This document shows positions 37,401-50,413 of a DNA stretch of 64,000 nt, in pieces. Position 1 is the first letter of the stretch; each line of letters begins with the position of its first letter. The stretch spans positions 4,617,874-4,681,873 of the forward strand of contig NW_006917093.1 of assembly GCF_000516985.1 (NCBI RefSeq), given 5' to 3'. The translations under genes and the position numbers were made by a program. Source of the stretch: Pestalotiopsis fici W106-1. Its lineage: Eukaryota; Ascomycota; Sordariomycetes; Amphisphaeriales; Sporocadaceae. The notes under the pieces were generated by a model that searched no databases, was not told where the DNA came from, and worked only from the letters and a program-made list of their open reading frames with translations.

Positions 37401-40400
37401 GGATTTTACGCTCGGCGTAAACCCGGATTTTAGCATTTTAATATTATTTTTAGGTGATATAATATTTTTTATTAGGAAGGCTTACCTAATATAGTAGGCG
37501 TTATGCTACTAATGCTAAAAAAAAAGCAATATTATATTTCGCGTTTTAGTATTATTTTTTAATAAAGGGTATAATAGCTATAATAGCTTATTATAGCAGG
37601 TGTTATATTATTAATAATAAGGGAGGTGCTTCGCGTTTTAGCATTATTGTTTTAGTATTATTTTTAAATAATAAATATAATATTAAGATAATTTATTATA
37701 ATAAGCGTTATATTATTAATGCTAAATAATATAGGTGAAAGGTGCTAAAGCCGTTAAATCCTCGAGCTCGAGTATTAAAAGTTAAAAATGGAGGCTTTAA
37801 GCGTCGAAAATAATAATAGCTTTTATACTAAAACGAATCCTATTCGCTTTACGAAAAGGGCTATTAAATATTATAGGTAAATATAACCTATATATAAAAA
37901 AAATTATAAAAGCTAAAAAAATTATAGCTAGCTATAGCTATATAAGTTAGTTTTAGTATTTAGCTATAAAAAAATATTAAAAATATAAGAAAAAAAGTAA
38001 ATAGAGTTATAATAATAGGGAAAAAATATAAAAAAAGATTTAAAATTAAAAAAAGGTAAAAAATATAAATAAAAGTTAGGTATAATATATACCTTATTAA
38101 TTATACGCGTATAAATATAATATCTTTAAATCTAATAAATACTAAATAAAATTAAAGCGGAGCGACTTGTTTAGTCCTAATGCTAATACTAAATATAAAA
38201 ATATAAATATTGTAAATATTATAAATTTGCTAATTAGCCGCAATTAGCCTGCGAAAAGCTTGGCTAAAGCAATTAAAACTTTATAAAAGGTTTATTTTTA
38301 TCGCTTTATAAAAATAAATGCTATTTATGCCAGCTTCGTTTTTATTTATTTTATTTAGCTTAATTAAAATAAAACACTTTATAATTATATAATTAATCGG
38401 GGTATATTTTTAGCTAAAGCAAAAAAAATTAAGGTTAAGCAATATTTTATTTTTTTAGCTTTGCTAAAAATTAAATTATATAACCGCGGTTAAAATAGAA
38501 TTATACCGGATAAAAAAAAGTAAGGTAACTAGGCAGTTTAGCGGGTCGAGCTCGATAGAATTAATTAGCTATATAATTAGGGAATTCGACCCCAATAGTA
38601 ATAAGCAAAAAAATATTATTATTAATAAAGGGATTTATTATATATAGCCGCGAATTTATGCTATAGGCCGGTATAGATATATACCCTAATCGGCTTTAAT
38701 AATCGCCGATACTAATAAATCTATCGAATAAAATAGTAAAATATATATATATGCCCCGTATCCTGCGACTAAAAACTCCAACTTAGCTTCCGATTAAGGT
38801 ACGCTAATAATAATTTAAGGTTCGAGCGCGCAAAAAGAATTTTATTTTTTTAAAAATATCTCGAATATTTAAAATTTAAAATTAAACCTAGCGCGCTAAT
38901 AATTAAATTATAATGCTAAATTTAATTATCGCTAAATATATCGTCGCTATATTATAATTTCGGTTTTATAAGGCCGATATAAAATATTTGCCGGCCGCCG
39001 AAATATCCGCCTAAAGGCTATTTTATAATAAAAAGTTATAAAAAATAAAACTTATAATTATTGCCCTTATATAAGCGCCGAAAAGCGATAATATTATAAC
39101 GACTCGGAAGAGTTTTAGATTTAAAAACGATAATTAATTACCGGATGCTTTATAATATAAAAATCGGGGTTATACCTTAAGCAAATATACTCGGATAATT
39201 TAATTTTAATTAATTAATACGGCTTATTAACTAGAAATCGATATTATAAATCCTTGGAATTATACAAAATTCTTTTAGGCAATAAGGTCGGGTCGGACGG
39301 GTTTAAATTTCCTAAAGTTTTTTATAAAAGCTTTATTACGATTTTATAACGTTCCTTTTTAGGCTAAAGCAAAAATAGTTAATATCCGGGAGTATATCCG
39401 GTATTTATTATTAATAATAATATATTATATAACGTTAATTAATTTTTTAACTTTTTGCTATTTTAATATTTATAATTAAATATACCGTAATAAAACTATT
39501 AAATATAAATATTGCTTTATTAAATAGTTTTATATTATTTTAAAGGTTTAATTTTCCGAGATTTTAAATTTTAAAATTTCGATAAATATAGCAAAAATTC
39601 CTAATTCCGATTAATCTTAAAACGTAACCGTAAACCGCCTAAATTCGACGATAATATTTAATTTTTAATTGCTTTAATTACGAATTACTCGGCGTATATA
39701 ATTTAAGCTTAAACCTAGCTAAACAGCTAATTACTTTATTTTATCTTTATACGCTTTATAATAAAGCCTTATCCCGGCTACGCCTTCCGCGCTTTTTTGC
39801 CTAGCGTAATTAAATTATTTTTAAAATTAAACGAAAATAAAGGCGATGCCGCACTAAAGGTCGGCTTAGGACGACAAGCGGCGTTAGCGCTGCGACGGAC
39901 CTTTTTAGCCTTTTTTTTCCTTATAAAAAATTAGAAAATAGTGTCGTTAGAAAAAAAGGATCTAATATTAGCCTATCGTAAATTAAAGGCATTTAAGGCG
40001 GTTTTACTACCTTAAAAAATAAAAGTAAACTAATTATTTAAAATAAAACTAATAATTTATGCCGGAAAAAAGAAATTTATTTATTATTTATAATAGGAAA
40101 AGGTAGCAGGTAGTTTAACGGGGTCCGAGCTGCTTTTGTTGCTTTTTAATCCTGATTTTATTATATTATTTAGGCCAAAAACCTTATAAGGTAATATTTT
40201 TTATTTAACCTTTTTATCGCTTTCCGAGCCCGAGTTTATCGTATCGCCGGCGCCGGTAATTTTATAAGGCAAAGCTTTTCGCTTAATAGTATAGTCGTTA
40301 TTTATAAATTTAATTTTATATTAACTTTTTTTAATACGCTCGGATAAATGCTATAAAGTATTAATTATAATTTGTAATACGGTAAGCGCGATTTGTTTTA

Positions 40401-42910
40401 AAATATTCCTCCGTTAGCTAGCGAACCGTTACGGGCTTTTATAGGACGTCGCCGGCTTTATAAATATTTTTTACCCGTTAAATAAGGTTTAAAAAGCGGG
40501 TTACCTATTCGATTTTTTTTAAATACTTATTTAGGTCGATGCTATAGCAAAATATAGCTATTTTGGCTACGCGAGTAAATTTTGCGGCGGCGTAATTAGA
40601 TTTATTAGCCTAAGGCAGCCTTAGCTATTTAAAAGCCGCAAAAATATTATTATTATAGCAAAAAGCGTCTATTTATAAAAGGTATATTAGCGGTAGGCCT
40701 AATAAAAAGGTAGCCGGAGGTATTATAAGCCTTTAATTTAATTAAAGGATAAACGAGGCAAAATTAAAATAAATGCGTAATTAAAAATTAATAAGCCCGG
40801 CGGTATTAAAAAAAGCAATAAAAATAATAAAAATTTAAATATAATTATAATTCCGAAAAAAAAATAAATAAAGCGATTAAAACCTGCTTGGCGTTAAATA
40901 TCCTTAGGCGTAAAGCGTTAGGTGCTTTTTTAAGTCGCCTTTAGCTATATAATTATATATCGAATAATAAATAAATAAAGCTATATAGTTAATTAGGGTA
41001 AAGCAGTTTAGGTTATAAAATGCTATATTTAATACTAAAATATATAATTTACGCAATTATAAATTTTTGGGCTATTATTTTCTAAACTATATTATAACGC
41101 TATTTTAATCGCTAAGCTTTTGCGGTTAAGCAAAATATAATATCGTAAAATAATATTAAAAGCGATAAAATAAAAAATTATATAAAAGGGGCTTTTAAAA
41201 TAGGAAAAATTAATAGGCGAGATTAATCGAAAAAAAAACAAAACTAAATTTATAAACGCGCGTCCCGTTATAGCTTCAAAATATTTATATCTAATAAAAA
41301 TATATATAAATAATAGAGTAAAAATATATTAGGCTTTAATATTATTAGATTTAGCAGCTTTAGGCTAATAAAGCAGTAAGTAAAATCTTTTATTATTTTT
41401 AACTTTTTATCGAATATTAAAAAAATAAATAATAGCTTAACGCATAAAAAACGTTATATAATAAAAATTATTTAATAAAAAAATATTAGGCAGCAAAATA
41501 AAATTAAGTATATAAATAAATAAAATATAAGGCTATTTCCGTCCGACCGAAAGCTTTATTTAGGCTTATTTATAGGCTATATCTTTATTTTGCGGTATTT
41601 TTATTTTTTTTATTTAGCTTATATGCAAAAATAAAATCCCTAAAGTTAAATCGAATACTATTATTTTATTTATTTACCTTTTATTTTTCCTTTTATTTAA
41701 ATGCCGGTATTTAATCCGGCCTAAAAAAAAATAAGGTTTTTTCGAATAAGATTATAGCTAAAGCGGCGGGCGCGTTAAAGCGAGATTATTAGTTTTATTT
41801 TTTTTTAAAATTATCGTCCCTAAGCTTAAAACCGTTTTTTTCGAATTTATCCGCTAAATCGGCTAAAACTTTTTATATATTAGTTATTTTGTTATTAACC
41901 GCGACGAATTAGGTGCTCGCGAAATAATAGTTTTTAAATGCCTAATCGAATTCGGCTTTAAATCGCTTATATTCGCTATAGGCTAATTCGAGCTATTAGC
42001 GAGCAATATTAAGGTTAGATTTGTATTTTTTAAAATTTCGGTAAAGTTTATTCGTAATAAATTGCTATATTTTTAAAGCTATTTTTTTTATATTATTTTT
42101 TTTATTTTAATCGCTAAAGTTATTCGTCGTAGCCGAGCTGCTAATTTAAGCGGATACGGCGCGATTATTTATTAAACCTATTATATTGCCGGAAAGGCCG
42201 TTAAAGGAAGAAATACGCTAATTATTTTAGCGCTATTTATCGCTTACGGCCTAAAGGCTTTTATTTAGCTACTTTTTTATTAGCTTACGGATAATAAGCT
42301 CGCCGTTAGCTTAGGGTAACCTATTAAGATTAAAAGTAGGCAAATAATAAAATAAGCTAAATTATATAGCGTTTTTTTAAAAGGTAAATTAAAGTTTATC
42401 CGATAAGGAATAATCGCGAGCGTAAAAGGTATTATTAAATGGTAGCGATAAATCTTAAAAAATCCCGGAAAGCTAAAATGCTGCCGCGGGGAATAAAAAA
42501 AGTAAAAACGTAAAAAAGCTTTTTTATAAACGATAAACGGAAACGAGGCTTTATTACGGATATTTTTTTTTTAAATAAAAAGTATTATATCGGTAGTATA
42601 TATTTTATAAATATATTATTTATAATATACCGCGGTCGACGGGTTTTAGTATTAATTTACGTATATTTTAGCGTTGGCCTTAAGCGATATATAAAAATTA
42701 TTTTTGTTTTTTTATAATTGCTTATAAATCGAAATATTAAAATAAATTTATTAAAAAAGGCAGAATAGCCGTAATAGCTTATAGGGTATTATATACGTAA
42801 TAATTACTTTTTTTAATTTATTAAAAACTATATAATATATAAGCGTATTCGCTTAATAAGCGCAAAAGGCTATTTATACGAATAAAATTATGCTTTTTTA
42901 TTATTTTTAC

Positions 42911-43386
42911 GGTTTAAAGTCTTTTTTTAATTTCGATTAAATCGTTTTTAAAACTTTATATTTAATATTGCTTTATTGCTTTAAGCTTTTTATTAATTTA
43001 GGCTAAATTATTTACGAGATTTTATATTTAACGTTGTTTTACCGTTTAAAGCCTTATATCGAAATTAAATAAACCGTTTTCGAAATTATATATTAAATAT
43101 TGCTTTATCGCTTAAAGCTTTATATTAAAATTAATTAAATCGTTTTTAAAATCCTATGCTTAATATCGCTTTAGCGTTTAAAATCGCTTTACCGTTTATA
43201 GCTTTTCGTTAATTTAGACTAAATTATTTATAAAATTTTATATTTAATATTATTTTATTATTTAAAGCTTTGCGTCGAAATTAACTAGGTCGTTATAGCG
43301 ATCCTATGCTTAATATCGCTTTCGCGTTTAAAATTGCTTTACCGTTTATAGCTTTTCGTTAAAATTAATTAAATCGTTTTAAAATA
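42911..43386. repeat. Degenerate minisatellite, unit about 66 bp, six to seven copies
   Basis: Successive units share a tatatttaatattgcttta block followed by a tcgtttaaagctttatat-like, a cgaaattaattaaatcg-like and a tttttaaaat-like block. Two units carry an 18-bp internal duplication containing gcgtttaaaatcgcttta. The copies diverge mainly by A/G and C/T exchanges. The tract ends where the GC-rich ggatcccgccc segment begins. It could be a subterminal or internal tandem array of a larger element. Confidence 0.75.
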
Positions 43387-46300
43387 ATTAGGTATCGAGT
43401 CCGTTATTACCGTTATTGTTCCGGATCCCGCCCTTTTTTTTTTTAGGTGCTTAAGCGTATTTATATTAAGGAGTTTGCGTAATAAATAATATTTAAAATA
43501 CTTATATAGGCAATCGGAAAAAAATAACTAAATAATAGACTAAAAAAACGAGCTGGAAAAAAATGGAAAAAGAAAATTAAAAAGCGATAGCTTTTTTTTC
43601 GTTCGAACGGCCTTATTTATTAAAATAAATAAAATTATAATAAATAAAATAATTAATTAGTTAGTTAAATATTTATATATATTTTTAGGAATAGGGAGAG
43701 GTATATATATATATTTTATAATAAAGCATAAAGCCCGAAATAAAAAAGGCCGGGCTTTTATTTTAATATCGTTTACCAAATTTATACTCCCTACGTATTT
43801 ATTATCGTTTTTTATTGCGTAAAAAAATCTAAAATATTATAATAATATATTTTGCCGAAAATTAGGGGGAAATTACGGGATTATACGTAGGCGACGGATT
43901 TAAATATTAGTTTTTATATATATATATTAGCTTTAGCTTTAAAATATAGGTAACCCTTTATATACTTTATTATAATATATTATACTACTTTTAAATATAG
44001 TAAATTTATAAAAAATTATTACCGTTTATTTAAAATCGCCCGATATAATAAAAGCGTAAAATATATATTATAATATAATAATAAATTTGCTAATAAGTCC
44101 TATATAGCTTATTTTTAATTTTTATAATTTTTTTTACCGGTTTATTTTTTCGTATATTTAATTTAAATAGCGTCGCCTTTTTCGTTTTTAATAAAGGCGT
44201 TACGGCGACGTCGCTTATTATTATCGGAACGGGAGATCTGCTTTTTTTTAAAAAGGTTTATAACGTTTTAAATAATCGCTAAAGCATTTTTAAAGCGGGC
44301 CGCGCTAGGAATAATTAGGGTGTGCGGCAAATTTAAAAAGCCGCTTAGGACGTGCGCTGGACTAAAAGCGTCGCTTTTAACGCTGCCGGATATTTTAGGT
44401 ATAATAGTTAAAATTCGATATCGTCGGCTAAAGGTAGGAGACGTTATTTTTTAATCGCCGGATTTTTTAAGCTATAAAATCTTTTTTACGGCTAAAATAG
44501 GCGATAAAATTAGCTTTTTTTCGATTTTACGAATAGCGGGGCTCTTTTTAGTGCTTTTAATTATATATATAGGTCGCTATTTTTTTTTTTCCCTAGCGAC
44601 GCGGGCTTTTTCGTCCGCGATGCTTTTTAATAATACGAAAAGATTTTATTAAAATTAAAAAAATTAAAAAATAGCGGAGCGTATTCGTATATATATATTT
44701 ATATAGGTTTTAACGTAATTTTTAAGGCTTATTTAATTATTTTATTAGGCGCCTAAGATTTAGTATTTCGTAAACGATATTATCGCAAAAATTTTAACGA
44801 GCGTTTAAAAAGTAGTGCCGTTCTGGCGATAATTAAGGCCGTATAAGATTATATTTAGAATTGCCTTTATTTCGTTTAGGGTAATAAAACTCGTTATAAG
44901 CTTTAGCATATTTAGCAAAATTAAGGTTTGCTTTATATTTTTTATATTAGTATTTATATAATAGTTAACGGTATACGGAAGCGGGCTCCGAATATAAAGC
45001 TGGAAATTATAGTTAGTATTTTATATTTTAGATTTAAAAAAAAGCTTAATATTAATTGCTCGGGAATATATTTTTAATAATTATAAAGCTAAAATGCGTA
45101 ATTTTTAAAGTAGCAGCAATTTTAAACGCCGGCGTAGCCTTTTAATAGGCAAACGATTACGCGTTTAAAAATATTTAGGCATTAAAAATTAAAATATTTC
45201 GGTTATAGCTGGCCTAAATATAGCTTTTAGTATTAAGGAACCGGTTTACGGGAAATAGCAGCTAAGCTGCTAGATTACTGGTACGATTTAGGTTGGATTT
45301 AGGATATTCGATTACGTTTATTTTATTATTTATATACGCGTAAAAGGATGCTTTATATAAGTGCTTTTAATGCAAATTACGGATAAAGGTGCTTTCGAGC
45401 GTTATTACGTATTTTAGATTTTAAATAAATATTTAAATTTTATAATTTTATATAGGTATATAAATAAAAAGCCCTTTTACTTTAGTTTAAGCCTTTTTTT
45501 TGCGGTATATTATTTTTGGTGCTAAGCGGTATCGTTTTTAAAAAGCTTTTAAAAGATTTTTTTAATTTTGTTAAAATAATCGGCTTTTATTATTTAACGC
45601 CGTTAAACGCCGTAAATATCGCTTTTTTATTTATTAAACTCGTTTTTTAGCTCGCGGATAAATATAAAAAAGGATAACGTCGAGATTTTTAAAATTAGTA
45701 TTTCCGGACGGCCTTTATTTCGGCAGTGCTTATTACGGCGGTTTATATTAGGCAAAAAAACGGCGAAAAATTAAATAAATACGCTTAGCGCTTTTAATAT
45801 TTTAGCTTAGTTTACGTTTTTATTTATTAAAAATCGAGAATTTTATAATAAAGATATAGTTAAGTTCCGCTTATTATAGCGGCGTATACGGCAAAATCCT
45901 TTACGCGATTTAGTGCCTCGCGACGTTTTGCTTAATATATTTTTAGCATTTTTTTTAATTAGCCGGATATATTTTAAAATATGCTATATAATACCGCTTT
46001 TATGCTTTTTAAGCTATAAGTATAAATGCTCGGGGATTTTATTATCGTTAGCGTAATTTAGTATTTTTTTTTAAGTTTTTTTGCAAAATATAATAACGGT
46101 ACTAAGGTATTTTATTTAGGTACCTAGCTCGAGCTTAGCCTAATGTATAAAAATGCGTACGATTAATTCCGCCTTATAGGGGCTATTACCGATTTTTTAG
46201 ATAATTATACCTAAGGGCGCCGTAACGTTTTCGAGCTATCTAACCGTTATAAAAAAGATATTAAAAAAGACGTTAGGGATCTCCGCCTTTTCGGTAATAT

Positions 46301-47947
46301 TAAGCTAGCTTTGCGTTATTTTAGCGAATTAGGAATATAAAGCAAATATTAGGCGATAAATAAAAAATATGCAAAAATATTAAAGGGCTTAAAGGCTTTT
46401 AAAACGCGGGCCTAGTGTTTAGGCTTTTTTTATACTATTTTTACCTCGTATTATAAAAATTAGCGTAATACTATTTTTTCGGTTTAATATTAATATATTT
46501 AATATTTATTTAAAATTACGACGTTGTTATTTTACGAAGCTAAATTATAATATTATTAGCATTATATAATCCCGGTGTGTTTTAAAATTATATATTTAAT
46601 TTTTTTATATTATTCGCGGCTACGGGCGCAAAGCTGGCTAGGCCTTAAGTCCGATTACGCGCTATATTAAATAATAAGGTTAGCTAGACCTTTTTGCTCG
46701 CTATATATAATAATAATAATTATAATATTTACGATTAAGCTATTAATTAAATATCCGCCTACGCCATATTATAACCATTTATTTTTAGCCTAAAATATAA
46801 ATACCGCTAGCGGTATTCTTTAACTACGCAAATACCGCTAATAACGCTCCTCGTTTTTACCTTATTTTTTAAATTTGCCTAATTTATTTATTTGGTTATT
46901 TTTTGCCCTAAAAGCGAATAGGAGGAATAGCGCGATATTTAGGATAATATGCGTAATTCCGATTTTTTTTAGCCCGGCCCGGCGTATAACTAGCGTAAAT
47001 GCCTAATAGCTAAAGTGGTAAAGCTAAGGTGGTAACTTATATCGAAAAGCTTTTTAGCGTAATTTGGCTAAAATAAACGATAATAAAAGTAGCAATAATC
47101 GCAGGCTAAAGGCGATATAATAGGTTTTAGGGATATTTTTCTTCGTTAAGCCTTTTAATAAATTTAAATATATTTAGCCGACGTATATTATATCGCTTTT
47201 ATTAATAACGCGGGAGTCTTTCCCCGGGCTTTATGCGGTTTATTATAAATATTATAGGATAATAAGCGCCGGCGTATACTGCTACGCTTTAATATTTTAT
47301 TTTAATCCCTTTTATCGGCGGATTTACGATTTTTAAGTTAATTAAGCCTAGAAAATGTAAATGTCGTAAACGATTAGATTTTAGTAATACAAATTTTTAT
47401 CGGCTAGCCGGGCCTAAAAGGGAAAAAGGGAAATAATTTTTTTTATAAAAATAGCATTATATTTAAAATATAGCTTAGGTTTATTAATATACCTAGGTTA
47501 ATAATTTAGCCGCGATTATATATAAAATTATTTAGGTCGCTTTATAGTGGTTTCGCAATTGCGACTAAAGATATAAAATACCGAGACCAATTAATATAGC
47601 TTTAATTAAATGCTTTAACGTAATATTAAGCCTAGCTTTTAATATTGCCGTTAAAAGGTATTTTTTTTAGCCTAATTTGCTATTTGGCCGTAACGCTTTT
47701 CGCCTGCCGGATAACGTTTACGTTTAAATAATCTTTGCCGCCTGCCTGATTTTTATTGCTTATATTGATTTTTGCTTTATTTTATGCTTTTAATTTTTTT
47801 ATAATTTTAATATATTTTATTAAGCTAAGCAGAATTTTAAGCATTTAGCCTGCATTTTAATCGTCGCACGTAAATATATCTTTTAGCATTCCTACCGCCT
47901 AAACGTTAAAAAAGCGTTTTATAAGTATTTAATAGCAAAATACCGTC

Positions 47948-48337
47948 GCGGTATTTCGTAAGGCCAATAAGGACCGAAAATTGCTTATTAATTTCGATAA
48001 TAATAGGACCTTCCTAAAGGCCTAGCTAATTATTATACGGGGCTTATACGAAATAAAGTTTAAATAGGAGGACCTGGAGCGCCTTTTTAATTTAGCCTTT
48101 ATTTTTGCCGACGGGAATATAACGTATATAGCTATATACCTTAAGCAGCTAATCGGCGTTAATAAGGCCTTATATAAGGCTAAAAAAGATTATATAATAT
48201 ATATTTTTAAGTTTGCTAAAGGTTATAAAGATTTAAGTACCTTATTATTTATTAAAAACAAAAAAGGCGAGACCGTCGGCCCGGTTTCCGCTAATAATTA
48301 GGTAAATTTGCTAAGCTTTTATAAAGGCTTTTATTAA
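47948..48337 (+). pseudogene. Ghost of a 129-codon coding segment with three internal stops
   Basis: A continuous plus frame reads AVFRKANKDRKLLINF near its start and LKQLIGVNKALYKAKKDY and KNKKGETVGPVSANN further on. Only three internal TAG codons interrupt it, all plausible former CAG. Given how AT-rich the DNA is, such an open frame is unlikely by chance. The frame appears to continue past the terminal TAA in an Arg/Gly-rich stretch. The protein family was not recognised. Confidence 0.42.
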
Positions 48338-48599
48338 CGTTAGGCAGGGCTTTATCGGACCCGGTATAAATAATTAAATTTAGCCGGATAAAATAAGCAT
48401 AAATTTCCCGTCGCCGGTCCAAAAGCCCGAGGGCGCTTAGGCCGGCTTTAGCGGCGCTTGGTTTTAGGCTACGCCGCGCTAGCCTTTCGATAAAACCGCC
48501 GCCGGCTAAGCCAGACAGTTTTTTAGCTTATAAAGCAAAAAAGATAATAAGTTAATCTTTAAAAAAATAATCGAATTTATAATACTTGTTATTAAGCTT

Positions 48600-48899
48600 A
48601 TGCCGAAAAAGTTCGACGGAACCAAAAATACCTATTAGGTTGCTTTTATTAAAAAATATAAGCCAGCTATCGCCAATCGCTTAACGGCTATCGATAAGCA
48701 AAAAGAGGAGCTTTAGGTTTAATTAGACGAGCTGGGCAGGAATTTTAAGCAGGTTACCGAGGCCTTTAATTAGCTAAAGGTAAATTAGGATAAGCTGGCC
48801 GACTTTTTTAATCGCGTAAGATTTAATATTAAAACCTTTTAAAGGCGTAAATTAAATAATAAGCTTAATAAAGTCCTAATTAATATAGCCGAGAGTTAA
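48600..48899 (+). pseudogene. Ghost coding segment with probable coiled coil near the right edge of the block
   Basis: From the ATG at 48600 (MPKKFDGTKNTY) a 100-codon frame carries six internal TAA/TAG codons. With those taken as former Gln, the segment from about residue 28 to 75 has the heptad-like pattern of a coiled coil, for example AIDKQKEEL and LDELGRNFKQVTEAFN. It lies 260 bp beyond another ghost segment on the same strand, so the two may be exons of one gene. No family was recognised. Confidence 0.35.
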
Positions 48900-49166
48900 T
48901 AAATTAATATAAAGGTGCTTACCTATATAATTTATTAATAACTGCATTATTATTTTCGACTTTTAAGGTAAAAAGTATGCTATAATATATTTTAATGTTA
49001 TAGCATATTAAAATAAAATAGCTATATAAATAATTATTATTAAATATCGAGTCTCGAATACGATAATATATGTAAACTGCTGGTAAACCAATGCAAGCTA
49101 ATTATAAGATAGGTGCACGGACGCCGCTAATCCTAATTAGGTTAGCTTTATGCAAGTTCCACCAAC

Positions 49167-49219
49167 TAAAACACTGTCTCTCGAGGAAAACTAGGCAAAA
49201 TTAGGATAATTTTTCTCCT
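49167..49219 (-). repeat. Right boundary inverted repeat of the AT-rich block
   Basis: Mirror copy of the left boundary repeat, with its core at 49167-49186. It sits where the base composition returns to normal. No convincing target-site duplication was seen outside the two copies; the immediate flanks, left ...tgacattt and right tatgttga..., are at most further inverted similarity. Either this is the terminus of a large element or it is an independent copy of a short repeat. Confidence 0.65.
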
Positions 49220-50413
49220 TATGTTGAACTGTAAGGACCCTTTCCTAGTATACATCTGCCGGCAATAGGAACCCTGACCTGGGTTCAGCGTCATATACCG
49301 TTTCTGAAACTTCGCCACAACTTGCCTCTTGTCACAACAAGATTTGCCCAGCAGGCAACAACTCACACAGACCGCTGCTTGACTCATGGTTGAGTTCAGG
49401 GCTGCGGCAGGCATGATATTGATCTGGCCTGTGACGGGTTGCTGCAGGCATCCGTTGTTGCAGAGGCCATCGTCTTGGACGCCTTGGATATAGTTTTGTA
49501 GTTTTCGCCAAATTGTAAACTTTGTTGGGCATCATTCATCTTTAGACTTGAATATATATCTCTGAAGCCGTGTTGCAATCATTTAAAGTTTAAATATGCT
49601 CAGCAGACATTCATGTTCATAAAGAGTCTCAAGGGGATCTGGAAGGAAACACGAAGTAGCGTCATGTCTTCTACGCAAACGCAAAGATCAATAGCAGAAG
49701 GGGCATCTTGAAAAGGTTCAGAGAGCAACTAGCAAGAGCAATCTCTGTAATCTATGTCGTGCTTACCACTGCGAAGACCCTCCCGCTGGTCCCACCAAAA
49801 CACTGTTTTATTTGTGTTTGTCGTGTTTGCCCAAGTCCGAGTTGCCATAATTCCACCTGACTTACCTAGACAAGTTTGAGCATGCAAAGTCTATACCTCA
49901 TTATTTACCCATCTAACTATACCACACGTGCTCCGCCTGGTGATATTGGTTCTCGCTCTAGGGACACATTACCTACATCACGGGGAACGGGGTAGCTGAA
50001 TGGACCGCTCCACAGATGGCAGACCACGTCAGCTTACAGCTAGACCCCATACCCTCAGGTTCCCATTCGGGCAGTTAGTTCTCTTACCACACAAGATCGA
50101 CCAAGAAATCCGACCATCTGGACGATATCATGGTATTATAGACAGCTCATGTTCCTTGTGATGCACCTTGCGTTTGATGTATCTTGAAGTAGCGGCCATA
50201 CACAACTTACAAAATGTATATCAAATATGTACACCAATATATGAATACAATAGGTCTTAAGGTCACTATCACGCCCCAAACCACAGGCACACCGACAAAA
50301 ACAAAGAGTTACTCCACACAATTAATATGAAACATGGCAGAGTATGCACACCGAACAATTACTTGCGATAGTTGTTTTGCAGTCAATTCACTCATCGGTC
50401 TTCATGGTGGTGT
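49220..50413. other. Intergenic region between the AT-rich block and EFL1; no gene recognised
   Basis: Normal composition returns at once. The short frames present have no coding character. The EFL1 3' untranslated region and terminator should lie toward 50.4 kb. A segment at 49787-49809 (cccaccaaaacactgtttta) partly resembles the start of the right boundary repeat, but without the ctcgagg core. Confidence 0.55.

Larger units (their letters stand above)
33181..47940. other. RIP-degenerate AT-rich DNA without a recognisable gene
   Basis: Apart from the hexanucleotide tract and the minisatellite, nothing in this part could be assigned. Short near-open stretches occur on both strands, such as plus-strand pieces near 38.2-38.4 and 45.2-45.5 kb and a minus-strand piece near 40.3-40.5 kb. 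Their stop density is close to what AT-rich DNA gives by chance. No second LTR pair, rDNA, tRNA or telomere-type repeat was noticed. Confidence 0.5.
12136..49219. mobile_element. 37-kb AT-rich, RIP-degraded repeat block bounded by inverted repeats
   Basis: Across this block CpA and TpG are strikingly rare while TpA, poly-A and poly-T dominate, although CpG and GpC remain common. That is the pattern left by RIP, which converts C to T mainly in CpA of repeated DNA. Frames with coding character are interrupted almost only by TAA and TAG, as expected if Gln codons CAA and CAG were mutated. The block contains a complete dead copia element, several ghost genes, tandem repeats and small unmutated islands. 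The inverted repeats at both edges allow it to be a single giant element that later received insertions. A heterochromatic nest of unrelated insertions is the alternative. Confidence 0.75.

Noticed and set aside
40263..40519. Possible minus-strand ghost frame
   Set aside because: About ten stops in 85 codons is near chance for DNA this AT-rich, and no motif was seen.
49787..49809. Third copy of the boundary repeat outside the block
   Set aside because: Only the ccaccaaaacactgt part matches; the ctcgagg core is missing, so similarity may be chance.
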